Shown: positions 1 to 9,134 of the stretch, in pieces
Numbering within the stretch: the first letter of the stretch is position 1
Layout: every line of letters starts with the position of its first letter
Assembly (NCBI GenBank): GCA_019918135.1
Contig: WBZZ01000918.1
Coordinates: 5,001-25,000, forward strand
Direction of reading: 5' to 3'
Length of the DNA: 20,000 bases
Source of the DNA: Paulinella micropora
Taxonomy: Eukaryota; Cercozoa; Imbricatea; Euglyphida; Paulinellidae
Notes under the pieces: model-generated
Seen by the model: the letters and a program-made list of their open reading frames with translations, nothing else
Told to the model about the DNA's origin: nothing
The model's database searches: none
Program-made: the position numbers and the translations under genes

Positions 1-1028
1 TTCAAGCTCGCTGGAATTGCGCTTGGGTGTCTCAATGTTGTGCTCTCCACATGTTCTGTACTTGGCAACCGTTTTGACATCTGTGCCACAGCAATCATGG
101 TTCAGACTAAGCTTCGACTGTGCACGTGTCTGCCTTGCTGTGGGGGGCAGTCAGGCTTGCGTGGTTTGCTCCAGTGCTGTCTCGGGTGCGTCGCTATGGT
201 ATGAGGCTGGGGCGTGGAAGGCTCAGCCGTACCTGGAGAACGGTGGCACCTGCAGCCAAGCCAGCTTGACCTCGCCGTTTATGAATCCCGTCCACATTTA
301 CCTTGCAGGCGCCTCGAACGCCTCATTCTCTTGGCTGGGCTTGAGGCTGCGGGCGACGACACAGGCCCTCATCCATGTGAGTTCTGGGGTGGACCTAGCA
401 AAAAATGTGGTTTTATTGGCTCAGATGCCCTCCCTCCCACCTTCCAATTCCTGTAACATCACTGTTTGGACAGTTCAACTGCTTCAAAACGGACAGAATG
501 CGCAAGTGAACGCGGATGTTGGCGTTTTGTCTGTTTTTTGTCAAGCGCAGCCCAGACTAATCTCAGTGTACCCGCCGGTAGCCCTTGTAGACGACACCCC
601 GTGGATTGCCTTGGACCTCGACAACTCCTCCGCCGCATGTGCCATGTTTGGCTTTGACGTGCAACTTCGCCTGCCGCTGGCTTCTGGTCCTTTCTATGCA
701 CGGCTGGGGCCCCTCCACTCTGGGACTCTTGTTAGTAGTGGTTCTGGTTTTTACAAGCCACTGTTACTTATCGGTGGCCACCCAGCTAGGACGGCAGCAG
801 AGACCTTCGTACAGCTGTCAGCTACGGGAGAGGAGCCCTGGAGCAGCCAAACGGTGCCGTTTACATTGGTGGAGCCAGCTCTCTGTGTACTCTTATCTGA
901 CGATTTTGAGCTTGACAATCTTGCCTTTGAAGTGCCTCCGTCTTGGACTTTGTCTACAGGGACGTCTTCGTCTTCGTGTAAAACTCCTCTTGACGGTGGA
1001 GAAAAAGCCGCTGTCTTCGCTACTACCG
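1..1028 (+). CDS. Exon 1 (5' partial): extracellular part with first half of a reelin-like subrepeat
   Basis: The frame beginning at base 2 is open to the splice donor at 1029 (CCG|GTACCA), about 342 codons, leaving phase 1. The product is secretory in character, with scattered Cys and possible N-glycosylation sequons (NASF, NNSS, NITV). Its last 50 residues (ALCVLLSDDFELDNLAFEVP, then W, Cys, GGEKAAVF) match the first half of a reelin-type subrepeat. The second half starts exon 2, and splicing at 1028/1815 restores AVFATTGTREHRLKSLDTT without a break. PRLISVYPPVALVDD near base 570 is weakly TIG-like. The left boundary is unresolved: a pyrimidine-rich stretch ending CCACAG near base 90 could be an acceptor, so the first bases may be intronic. 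The fold assignment comes from motif recognition, not alignment. Confidence 0.8.
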
Positions 1029-1286
1029 GTACCACTGCAATCGATATGGTTGCTTGTCAGCATGCACGTTGCACTTTGTAATCCAAAACTCTCGTGAAGT
1101 GTAGCACTACTACCGATATAATTGCATCAATTTGGCATAGCAAAGGAGCCCTAAACCTATTGGGTACCGATGCACAATACTCTGTGCATGTAGTATGCCA
1201 GTGTGAATTCTAAACCGTCTAATAGTCACACACTTTGCTGTATCTGGCTATCAATGTGAGTTTATAAATGCGCTGTGCATCTAGGA

Positions 1287-1310
1287 GGGGGGGGGGGGGG
1301 GGGGGGGGGG
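1287..1310 (+). repeat. Poly(G) tract, 24 nt
   Basis: Uninterrupted G24 in intron 1. A second G run of 36 lies in intron 19, also on the sense strand. Confidence 0.95.
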
Positions 1311-1707
1311 CATGAATCATCTTCGCATATTTTTGGCATGGCAGCAAGAATTCAAAACCCAAGGGCACTAAATTTCTTCATGGTAGCATGAATGAATACC
1401 CTTAGATACCAACTAGCATGGTGACATGAACTCTAGACCAAGAATGCATTTTGTGTATAAGTGACATGGCAGTATAAGTTTGATTAGGCATTCTCGATCT
1501 GGTTCCAAATGTATTTATTTGCATCTAATTGTCAAGGCGCTGTGACCCTAACACCTTTCTTTTTGTACTAACTATGATTTTATTATCATCCAGCAGCAGA
1601 GCTCTTAGTTCACGATAAATAATAATAAGCACGCTCAGCGTTTCAGCAAAGTCTGTTTTTTATTGCTTATGTAGTAGTTCACTTGGAAGCTCAATCTTAG
1701 TGTTTTA

Positions 1708-1772
1708 GTGAGTCGTGACAGGTTTTTTAACAGTAATTGGCTGAACAATCAGCTGTTAATTCGATTGAATAG
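1708..1772. repeat. Probable degraded half of the intron palindromic repeat
   Basis: GTGAGTCGTGACAGG followed by AATTGGCTGAACAATCAGC resembles the right arm of the copy at 17863-18010 (GTGAGTCACGACAG, then GATTGACTGAGAGCG). No left arm is recognisable. The call is weak. Confidence 0.3.
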
Positions 1773-1814
1773 GTAAAAGCCTTTCGTGTCCTATAAATGA
1801 CTTTTACATGTCAG

Positions 1815-4697
1815 GCACACGAGAACATCGCCTGAAATCGCTGGATACAACCTTCGGAGGGAATGTCAAGTTCGAATTCAGACTGGGTTGTCCATACGTT
1901 TCTGAGTTCCACAACGACGATCCCGACGTATATTTGCAGTTCTCAAACAACAAAGGCGCCTCCTGGCAAACGTTGGAAACCCTTGTATCTCCTGAAACAC
2001 GTGCGCAGTTTCAGGATGGCCTATGGGTCTTCTACGTTGTACCTCTCCCTCCGGTTGCACGTACGAAAAATCTGATGCTTCGCTGGATCCAGGATGTCAG
2101 TGGTCTGGACATAGAACAGACTGCCGCATGGGCCTTGGATAAAGTCGAGGTGGTTTTGCGCCCGCAGACCGTGCCTGAGTTGAGGATTCAGGACTTCACG
2201 CCACACTCCGGGCCCGTAACTGGCGGGACCCTCGTGACTGTGATTGGTGAGAATTTCCACCCGCAGTTAGCGTGCTCTTTCGGGGAAGTCTCCGCCGCTT
2301 TTGGGGTCTTTTTGAATGACACAGCCTTCTTGTGCGTCTCTCCTCCCATGCAGGAAATGGGGCCCGTTGCTTTGCGTTTGTGCGGCGCGAGTATTGTATC
2401 GATCAGACCTTTTGCCTTCTACAAAGTTCCGACGGACATCGCCCCTCTTCCAAGGTTGTTCTCAGCGGCACCGTTGAGCGTTCCAGCATATGGCGAAGAG
2501 TTCGATGTCACTATAACTATCACTGGTAAAAGCTTTGTGTGGAGTGATGAGGCATTGCTTCAAATGGATTTGTTAAGCGCATCAGACCAAGTGCTTGGCT
2601 CGGAAACCATACCCATACCTACGCTCCTGATAGATGAGCTTGCATGGGACTCTCCCATCTCCGAAGGAACTTTTGCAACCGACTCCCCTGGATTTCGCGA
2701 TTCTATAGGGCTCCCTTTCGGTGGCGGTAAACAGGGATACGCCATCAAAATGCACGCGATTTATATGCCCGAGGAGTTGCAGATGCTCAAGCTGCAAAAT
2801 GGCGATACTATTACAGCCATTGATCTGTATATTGCATTTCCGCCGGCTTCTGGAAAGGTCGCCTCCTTTAGCGTGACGATGTTTGAAGGCCCATCTGAGT
2901 TTGGCGTGACCCATTTCGATGATGGGTCGTTTCTCTATGAGAATCTGGACGCCCACATACTGCTAGGCCCACGAACTATCTCGGTCTCCAAGACCGGATG
3001 GTTGCACGTACAATTCGATCGCGGGTTCAAGTTGTTGAGCACTTTAAATGGCCTAATTGTGGAACTAACGCAAGTCTTAAATGCAGATGACGCTGGAGGA
3101 GCGCTTGGCTATCGTCTTACCAAGTCAATGAGATGCCTCCGTTGGTACGGCCCGGTCTACGACGGTGATATCTATCCCTATGTTTTGTCCATCGATCGAC
3201 AATTTCCTTATCGATTTCAGCAGCGAGAGTTCAACTTCGTTCCTCGCATGCGGCTCTATACCCTCAACTATGACCCGCGCGAGTATATGCCTTTGGAAAC
3301 CTTCACTCCCGCTGTACACTCCTGGGTCGGTTTCTTGGAAAAGCCCCCAAGCTTTATCAACAACATCTCAGCGAGTGCTCTTTCTAGCCTTCGCGTCCGC
3401 CTCTCGCTGGCTCTAAACGGACAACAGTATGAGTCCTCTTTTGGCCCAACTAGCGGCTTCTTTTCATTCTATGACGAGACGGTTGTTTTTGTCGACGGGA
3501 TTTCACCGGCCGTTGGCTCGACATGGGGCCATACCTCTGTGCTGGTCACCGGGGCTGGGTTCGACCAAAGCTTGACACAGATGGTGTATTTGAGGTGGAC
3601 CACGGTCGCTTCGGATGAGACAGCTCTGGCGGGAGCTGAACAAAACTTCGTGGTCTGCCAGGTGGTTGATGCCCAAGCCTTGAGCTGCGAGTCGCCCTCC
3701 TTCTCCACAGCCAGCCGTGTACGCGTGGATGTTTCTATCAACGGTGTGTTTCCTCCATTGGCATATGCCTTGAACTTCAAATCAGCCCCATTCCAAGTCT
3801 ACGTGCCCCCACAGCTGGAATCGCTCACTCCCATGGAAGGCCCCGCCGCTGGCAACACCAGCATAACCATCAAAGGCGAGTTCTTCCCTACCGACAAGCC
3901 GGGCGCAAACGTGCTGGATTTCGCTGTGCGCTGCCTTGTCATCAAGAGGGCGGAAACAGTAGATGACGAGGCAGAGCTGGTGGTCAGCACTGCGGTCACC
4001 ATTCCTGGAAGTCCGGGGATGGTGGTGTGTAGCACGCCGCCTCGGCCGTGGCAGCAGTCCTGGGCTTTCTTGCTGGGCTTCAACGGGGCCACGACCAACC
4101 TCAAATACAACTACCATGGCAGAGATGGGGGGGTGGAGGGCGTGGAATTTAAGTATCTGCCATGTCCTGCCGGCCAATTTGCCCCTGATTTCAAGATACC
4201 TTGTGAGCCGTGCTTTTTGGGCGAATACGCAGCATCAGAGGGGCAAGAAATCTGCGACAAATGCCCCACAGCGTTCTATCAAAACAAGCGCGGTCAGACA
4301 GACTGTGAGGAATGTTTGCCAAGTGGCAATTCTACTACGCAGGAGCCGTTTGATATGCGCTCGCTTGACTTCTACAACCCCAAAAATTTTAGTAACCCGC
4401 AAAAGCCTGCAGAAACTCAGGGCGCATGGTATCAGTCGAACTGCTCGTGCAAGCCTGACTTTTACCGTGACCTGCAGAGAATCAACAGGGGAGAATGCAG
4501 CGGATTGTGCTGCTCACGCTGTCCGGATGGTGCTTTGTGTCCCGGCTCCGTCAATGCGGAGACAGGAGAGCAAATACAGCCCTACCCGGCCGCGGGCTTC
4601 TACATGTTAAACAGCCGTCAGGAACTGGTATTCGATCGGTGTGTACCTCCCGAGGCCTGCAATGGGGGCCCAGACATCAACGCCCCATGCGCCATAG
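1815..4697 (+). CDS. Exon 2: reelin-like second half, three IPT/TIG domains, cysteine-rich GCC2/GCC3 region
   Basis: This 2,883-nt exon (phase 1 in and out) encodes about 961 residues, protein residues 343-1304. In order: the second half of the reelin-like subrepeat (Gly-Cys, then VYLQFSNNKGASWQTLE, LRWIQDVSG, AWALDKVEV); TIG 1 at about 463-545 (FTPHSGPVTGGTLVTVIGENF); a beta-rich region with a sandwich-like stretch (TAIDLYIAF, SVTMFEGP, GWLHVQFD); TIG 2 at about 904-999 (ISPAVGSTWGHTSVLVTGAGF); TIG 3 at about 1007-1120 (LTPMEGPAAGNTSITIKGEFF); then the ephrin-receptor-like Cys-rich region from about 1124 (CPAGQFAPDF, CEPCFLGEYAASEGQEICDKCP). Many Asn-X-Ser/Thr sequons fit an extracellular location. 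TIG folds in receptors are usually ligand-binding or spacer modules; no ligand can be named. The donor ATAG|GTCCCC at 4698 is weak, but it joins CAIG to YTGLSCSICQRGY exactly in phase. Confidence 0.9.
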
Positions 4698-4727
4698 GTC
4701 CCCCCGCCAGGAGGACTCTCAGCTGCA

Positions 4728-4895
4728 CATCATGCAAAAATACCTCAAGCGCTTCGTTTCCAGCCAATTCTGGTTTGTTGTTGCTCGTGCCGTGACTCAT
4801 TTGAAAAGCTTTTGGTAAGAGCTTTGCTTTTAGAGTCTCGAGGAAAAGTTGGATGAGAATTTCCGGAAAACTAAGCGCTTGAAGATTGTACATTG
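4728..4895. repeat. Intron palindromic repeat, copy in intron 2
   Basis: Left arm CTCAAGCGCTTCGTTTCCAG then CCAATTCTGGTTTGTTGTTG; inner GTGACTCATTTGAAAAGC; right arm CCGGAAAACTAAGCGCTTGA followed by AGATTGTACATTG. It is about 168 bp, inside the intron and about 30 nt from the donor. Confidence 0.75.
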
Positions 4896-5182
4896 TATTT
4901 AATACTAAGAAATCGCTCATGAATCACTGACTTTCCTACACTATTTTACAATCCAGATACATCATAGTATAAGTTTATTATTTGCATGTATAAACGTAAA
5001 ATGAATGCATGCTTTTTTTGCAAGTGGACACTTGCATGGAGGTATGTACTTGGTCTTTATATGTGATGCTTCTATGTATGCGTGTGTGTGTGGTAGAAAT
5101 TGCATGCGTTTTTACGTATAATAAATATGGATGCATGTATGCACTTTTATGCATGCATGTAGCATGCATGGATTCGGAGTCT

Positions 5183-5183
<1 letters not shown>

Positions 5184-5271
<88 letters not shown>
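5184..5271 (+). repeat. Poly(T) tract, 88 nt
   Basis: An uninterrupted T88 run lies 80 nt upstream of the exon 3 acceptor. On the sense transcript it is U-rich, so it may serve as a polypyrimidine tract. On the other strand it would be a poly(A), as left by a retroposed tail, but no retroelement sequence is seen next to it. Its exact length may be an assembly estimate. Confidence 0.95.
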
Positions 5272-5275
<4 letters not shown>

Positions 5276-5351
5276 ATTCATGCATGCTAATCGCATCGTG
5301 TAAGATGAGGAGGTGCGCAGGTGTGAATGCCCCCGCTTAAATTTGTCGCAG

Positions 5352-6196
5352 GGTACACAGGCTTAAGTTGTTCCATCTGTCAGCGTGGGTACCACAAAGA
5401 TGGTGTGAAGTGCGTCGAGTGCCCCAAAACGAATGTTGCTATTCTCATCGCGGGAGCCATAGTGGCTGTGGGGTTCTTGTACCTGTTCGCCATGCTCGCC
5501 CCGTATATCAAAGGCCTGGGGTCGCCCCGCATCATGTACAACTACATGGCCGCGGCTGCTTCGCTCAAGTACTTCCAATTGCCCTGGCCCAAAATCGTGC
5601 TGGACTTTTTGGATTGGTTGAGCATCTTTGCTATCAACATCGACTTCTTGATCGTCTATCCCGAATGTGAGATCCAAATGGACTACAAGCAGAAGTGGTA
5701 CCTGCTGATGTTCGTCCCATTTGTGATTATGGTGTCCCTGTGGTTTATCCTGGCATATGACGGGCTTCAGACTGCTATCCGCCTCAATCGCCGTTTGAGC
5801 GACATCCAGAGCAAACGCCGAGAGCAGGAGCGCAAAAAGCGGGCGGTCACCCAAGACAACGAGTGCGCAGACGCTTGTGCTTGCTGCTCCAGCTGCTTCA
5901 GCTGCTCCGTGCTGTTCAAGGCAGTGGGCGTGGTCAAGTTCATCCTTCTGTTGGGCCTGCTCGCGGTGATGGCCCTATGCACTTTGGTGCTGACCCTTTT
6001 CAAGCGGTCGGTCTCTTGCTTTCAGAAACCAATTTACGACAAAAAGTTGGAAGAAGCGGCTACGAAAGAACCTGCTCTGCTGTCATCTATGCCCTTTTCT
6101 CGCGAACGCACCGTTCTGCAGAAAAAGTTAAAGCTAAAATCCAACCAACAAACCGAGCAGGATGATGGTTCCTGTTCAATTGTTGAATTCATCGAG
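5352..6196 (+). CDS. Exon 3: end of cysteine-rich region and first four membrane segments
   Basis: Phase 1 in, phase 0 out, 845 nt, residues about 1304-1585. It begins with the last Cys motifs (YTGLSCSICQRGYHKDG, CVECP) typical of the juncture between GCC2/GCC3 repeats and a polytopic membrane domain. Likely membrane segments are VAILIAGAIVAVGFLYLFAM (about 5434-5495), a segment in IVLDFLDWLSIFAINIDFLI (about 5597-5656), LLMFVPFVIMVSLWFILAY (about 5702-5758) and KFILLLGLLAVMALCTLVL (about 5937-5995). Between the third and fourth are a basic stretch (SKRREQERKKR) and a Cys cluster (CADACACCSSCFSCS) that could be palmitoylated or bind metal. The conserved pattern LKYFQLPWPKIV and the Cys in YPECEIQ are characteristic of this membrane family as I know it. 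A Lys-rich tail leads to donor GAG|GTATCT. Confidence 0.9.
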
Positions 6197-6728
6197 GTAT
6201 CTTTCTACCCCCGACACGTAAATGCATGTGCATGAAGAGACTCTCCATTGCTGAGTACTTTGAACAATGACTTATTCTCAAGCGCTTCGTTCTCGGCCAA
6301 GTCTCTTTTGAAAACTCTTTGGAAGGTCTTGCATCTTTGAGAAGCAAGGACAAAAGCGAAATTCACTGATAACAAAACTCTTGAAGCCATTGTTAACTGT
6401 ACGTACAAATAAGCAAGACCCACTCAGTTATTTTCACCGAAATGTGAGGGATGCTCATAAATCTGAGCATGAACATATGTCAGTACGCTTTATTATAGAT
6501 GTCAATACGCACAAGCAAGTATCGACACCATGTACGTATGCATGCAGGGAAATATTCATATGCATATGTATATCAGTATCTATGCATGTATGTAGTTTGA
6601 AGTATAATTTTTGTCTGTTTGCCATGTATTATTCGTGCATGTGTTATGTTGGTTGTAAAACTGATATAGCTAGATAGATAGACAGCTCATATATCATGAG
6701 TATGGTTATGTCTGGTGCGCGGTGTTAG
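6197..6728 (+). other. Intron 3
   Basis: Phase 0, 532 nt if exon 4 is real, otherwise running to 7323. It contains a palindromic repeat copy (6260-6400) and AT-rich TGCATG/TATG-type sequence. Confidence 0.55.
6260..6400. repeat. Intron palindromic repeat, copy in intron 3
   Basis: Left arm TGAACAATGACTTATTCTCA then AGCGCTTCGTTCTCGGCCAA; inner TTGAAAACTCTTTGG; right arm ACTGATAACAAAACTCTTGA then AGCCATTGTTAACTG. It is about 141 bp and both arms carry the family ends. Confidence 0.7.
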
Positions 6729-6814
6729 AAGGAAGCCGATGCACAACATGGAGTGACCAAGGACGCGCAGAATCAGCGCAATCACGCCAGCACGCATGTG
6801 TCCTTTCCAAACCC
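6729..6814 (+). CDS. Candidate exon 4: short hydrophilic loop exon
   Basis: After GGTGTTAG the frame reads KEADAQHGVTKDAQNQRNH and ends SFPN before a weak donor CCC|GTGGGG. It enters in phase 0, matching exon 3, and leaves in phase 2, matching the exon 5 acceptor at 7310. It is more GC-rich than the surrounding intron. The alternative is that exon 3 joins directly to 7324 in phase 0, skipping this exon. Both paths keep the frame, so this may be alternative splicing or a false exon. Confidence 0.4.
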
Positions 6815-6883
6815 GTGGGGAGGGGATGCTTCTAGCCGTCAGGCCTGGTCTGCACATCTCCTGCGTTCTTTGGCACCCTGCGC

Positions 6884-7050
6884 TGTGACTTACCGCGCTT
6901 TGTTCTCAGCCCATTCTTATTGCTTTTGTAGTTTAGAGTATAGTGGCTCATTTGAAAGCTATTTTCAAGAGCTTGCTCATGAGTCTTGATACAAGCCTCG
7001 AGACAGGTTTTATGCAAAAAATGACGAAGACGGATGCATCTGCAATGTAC
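6884..7050. repeat. Intron palindromic repeat, copy in intron 4
   Basis: Left arm GACTTACCGCGCTTTGTTCT then CAGCCCATTCTTATTGCTTT; inner GTGGCTCATTTGAAAGCTAT mirrored by AAGAGCTTGCTCATGAGTC. The right end is degraded. Confidence 0.65.
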
Positions 7051-7101
7051 TTAATAAGTATCAGGGCAATCTTGCAGCGCTTTGACTGCGACATCTCTCT
7101 T

Positions 7102-7200
7102 TGTTCATGATGCATATTTGAAATCACTTATTGCTTCCAATACTTGTGTGTAGGGGTTCCTTGAAAGCTCTTTTTATAGACCTGCTAAAGAGAGAAAGTG
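7102..7200. repeat. Possible second degraded repeat copy in intron 4
   Basis: Contains CCTTGAAAGCTCTTT with weak flanking matches. Uncertain. Confidence 0.3.
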
Positions 7201-7310
7201 CTCTATCATCTCTAGATGCAATCTTTCCTGCGAAAAGTAGAATGCCTACAGTGATGGTGCACACTAGCAATTAACCTCCCAAGCATCTTTGTGCTGGTTG
7301 TGTGCTTCAG

Positions 7311-7393
7311 GCTAGCCATGCAGCAAAAGCTGGCGATGGAGCTGGATGACGAGTCTAACTTGCTCAAGCAGGTGGAAGATAGCGACGAAGATG
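7311..7393 (+). CDS. Exon 5: acidic linker segment
   Basis: Reads LAMQQKLAMELDDESNLLKQ then VEDSDEDG: a short helical stretch followed by an acidic run, expected in the cytoplasm after the fourth membrane segment. The acceptor TGTGCTTCAG|G at 7310 gives phase 2. A second acceptor, CATGCAG at 7323, gives phase 0 and starts QKLAMEL. The donor ATG|GTACTG at 7394 is phase 1. Confidence 0.65.
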
Positions 7394-7465
7394 GTACTGC
7401 CCTGGACCTATGTATACTTACATGTCTACATGCTTGGACTCATATGTTGGGATACCACTGTGAAG
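7394..7465 (+). other. Intron 5, 72 nt and in frame
   Basis: GTACTG to TGTGAAG. Its length is a multiple of three and it has no stop in frame, so retention would insert 24 residues rich in Cys, Leu, Trp and His between two acidic runs. Removal joins EDSDEDG to ENGDDKEEG, which is compositionally smooth. The intron is inferred from composition; retention is possible. Confidence 0.55.
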
Positions 7466-7580
7466 GTGAGAATGGCGATGACAAGGAGGAAGGCCCGAGG
7501 GTGGTCGCACACAGACGCAGATCTAGCACGGAACAGCCTGCTCCGAACCTGCGGGACGACAGCTTGAGACCGCCTAGCAG
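7466..7580 (+). CDS. Exon 6: acidic then basic/Ser linker segment
   Basis: Encodes ENGDDKEEGPRVVAHRRRSS, then a short stretch ending NLRDDSLRPPSR. RRRSS is a plausible basophilic-kinase site. It enters in phase 1 and leaves in phase 2 at a strong donor CAG|GTAGGT, the first unit of a GTAG repeat array. Low-complexity linker; no domain recognised. Confidence 0.75.
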
Positions 7581-7740
7581 GTAGGTAGGAAGGTAGGCAG
7601 GTATGCAGTTGTAGTGCTACATGACGGAAGGGTAGGTCAATTTTATTGGTAAGTTGGTGAAAGGCATGCAGGCAGGTAGGTAGGTAGGTACTTTGTAGGT
7701 GGGGTGGGTTGTAGGTAGGTAAGCAGGTGGCAGTTGGCTG
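7581..7740 (+). repeat. GGTA/GGCA-rich degenerate microsatellite
   Basis: Imperfect units of GTAG, GCAG and GTGG begin at the splice donor, with a clean GGTAGGTAGGTAGGTA stretch near 7676-7691. Complementary to the TACC array later in the intron. Confidence 0.85.
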
Positions 7741-7782
7741 GGCAAGTTTATGGTAGCCACCAATCTACCTACCATCTGAGAT

Positions 7783-7916
7783 CAATGAACGTTGACTTCA
7801 ATCGTTCTTTCTCGTGTCCAAACATGGCTTATTAGAAAGCCATCGATACAATAGGTCACTTGCAAAGAAAACCAATAAACTCCGCTGAGAAAGAGCACTT
7901 GAATTGATGAAATTCT
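7783..7916. repeat. Intron palindromic repeat, copy in intron 6
   Basis: Left arm CAATGAACGTTGACTTCAAT then CGTTCTTTCTCG; inner GGCTTATTAGAAAGCC; right arm CCGCTGAGAAAGAGCACTTG then AATTGATG. About 134 bp. Confidence 0.7.
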
Positions 7917-7977
7917 CCATTCCATTGATTGAACTTGATGACCAAGAACCCTGTAATAACTAAGCACCTCGCTCATC

Positions 7978-8412
7978 TTTCTACCTACCGTCCTGCCTTT
8001 TACTACCTGTCTACCCACCCACCTACCCACCCACCAGTACCTACCTACCTGATTGACCACTCCCTCACCCATCCACCAACGTACCAACCTACCTACCCGC
8101 CCTCCCACCAACGTCTTTTGCCTACCTGCCTACCACCCACATCACTCCCGACCGACCAAACCTATCTACCACAATGATTGCCTACCTTAAGTTTCCTATC
8201 CTACTTGCTTACCTGCCTATCGACCGCCTGCTTACTTGAACATCACCGCCCATCTGCCGCTTGCTTACTTGAACATCACTTAACCCAACTTTCCTGAACT
8301 TTACTCAGCAACTTACCTGAACTTTACTTGCAACCTACCTACATACCTACTTGCCTACCTACGCCCACTGATCTACCTGCCTACCTGCCACTCTCAATCT
8401 ACCTAACTACCT
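7978..8412 (+). repeat. CTACC/CTTACC-rich degenerate microsatellite
   Basis: Imperfect units of CTAC, CCAC, CTGC and CTTA run along the 3' half of intron 6. A roughly 40-bp unit recurs near 8208-8282 (CTGCTTACTTGAACATCACC and CTTGCTTACTTGAACATCAC). It is the reverse-complement type of the GGTA array at the donor end. Confidence 0.85.
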
Positions 8413-8470
8413 CCTATCCCTCTGTCAAACCATCGTTGTATGTTTCTCTGTATCTGTACTATCACTTTAG

Positions 8471-8745
8471 GCTCGGGAGGAGCCTCGATGACGCCAAGCT
8501 CAGTCCAAGCGCAAAACGCACATTGTCTTTCTTCCCAAACGCCTCGGACCAATCTCGTCGCTCTCGCTCTCCATCCTTGTCCGAGCGGCTTGTGACGCCT
8601 GGAGCGGAAGCTTCGCCTTTGTGGGAGGACGGGAACCCGCCCCCGCCCCCTCCTCCGCCGCCTCCTCCTGCTCCTCCCCCGCCCTTGCTTGATCAAGATA
8701 AAAACGGCAGTCCGACACTGAATAGCTCTGAGCCCTGCTATCAAG
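8471..8745 (+). CDS. Exon 7: Ser/Arg/Pro-rich linker with polyproline
   Basis: After the SLDDAKLSPSAKR stretch come SRRSRSPSLSERLVTPG and EASPLWEDG, then a run of 11 prolines, Ala and four more prolines, then LLDQDKNGSPTLNSSEPCYQ. The Ser-Pro and Thr-Pro pairs suggest proline-directed phosphorylation; polyproline could bind SH3, WW or profilin-type partners (inference). The motif LVTPxxxASP recurs in exon 10. Phase 2 in, phase 1 out at CAAG|GTAAAA. Confidence 0.82.
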
Positions 8746-8782
8746 GTAAAAGGACGATAGAAGGTTTTTAGTGGCTCGGCGT

Positions 8783-8906
8783 AATGAATGACTTCAAGCA
8801 CTTTGTTTCTAGCTAACCTCAATGTTCAAAACCTGTGTCATGACTTAATGAGAACTTTTAAAGCGCAGGAACATTAATCACAATCAAGCATTTGAAGTGT
8901 TTCATG
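8783..8906. repeat. Intron palindromic repeat, first copy in intron 7
   Basis: Left arm AATGAATGACTTCAAGCACT then TTGTTTCTAGCTAACC; right arm AATCAAGCATTTGAAGTGTT. Interior degraded. About 124 bp, about 37 nt after the donor. Confidence 0.6.
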
Positions 8907-9051
8907 TATTTGAAGAAGGAAGAAGCTGTCTTGTCTGGTTCGCTTCCTTGCTGGCTTTTGACATCAACAGAGTTCATACTTCATCCACATATTGTCCTCT
9001 GTATGAATGTAATATTCTTATCGTTGTGTTTGTTGTCGTTGTTGCTCTGCT

Positions 9052-9122
9052 TTCTTCTTCTTCTTCTTCTTCTTCTTCTTCTTCTTCTTCTTCTTCTTCT
9101 TCTTCTTCTTCTTCTTCTTCTC
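9052..9122 (+). repeat. (CTT)n microsatellite
   Basis: About 23 TTC units, pure, followed by TCTACTGAATGCAG. On the sense transcript this is a perfect polypyrimidine tract before an AG. Confidence 0.95.
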
Positions 9123-9134
9123 TACTGAATGCAG

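Larger units (their letters stand above)
1029..1814 (+). other. Intron 1
   Basis: GTACCA donor and TGTCAG acceptor, phase 1, 786 nt. It is AT-rich with stops in all frames. It holds a G24 run (1287-1310) and, near its 3' end, a weak match to the right arm of the intron repeat family. The boundary is well supported because joining the flanks rebuilds a reelin-like motif. Confidence 0.85.
4698..5351 (+). other. Intron 2
   Basis: Phase 1, 654 nt, weak donor GTCCCC, acceptor GTCGCAG. It contains one palindromic intron repeat (4728-4895), a TGCATG/TGTATG-rich stretch (about 4985-5170) and a T88 run near the acceptor. Confidence 0.82.
6815..7310 (+). other. Intron 4
   Basis: Depends on exon 4. 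About 496 nt, phase 2, acceptor TGTGCTTCAG. It holds one clear repeat copy (6884-7050) and a weaker one near 7102-7200. Confidence 0.45.
7581..8470 (+). other. Intron 6 with complementary GGTA and TACC arms
   Basis: Phase 2, 890 nt, donor inside a GTAG repeat, acceptor CACTTTAG. Purine-rich GGTA/GCAG repeats occupy the 5' end, a palindromic repeat copy the middle, and CTACC/CTTACC repeats the 3' half. The flanks join as PPSR-LGRSLDDAK in phase. Confidence 0.85.

Noticed and set aside
5184..5271. Poly(A) tail of a retroposed gene on the minus strand
   Set aside because: No gene-like or SINE-like sequence adjoins the tract on the expected side, and no target-site duplication was recognised.
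5009..5340. Frames with long Phe runs
   Set aside because: These are translations of the T88 tract inside intron 2.
7929..8177. Thr/Pro/Tyr-rich frames in intron 6
   Set aside because: They come from the CTACC microsatellite, and a phase-consistent intron covers the region.
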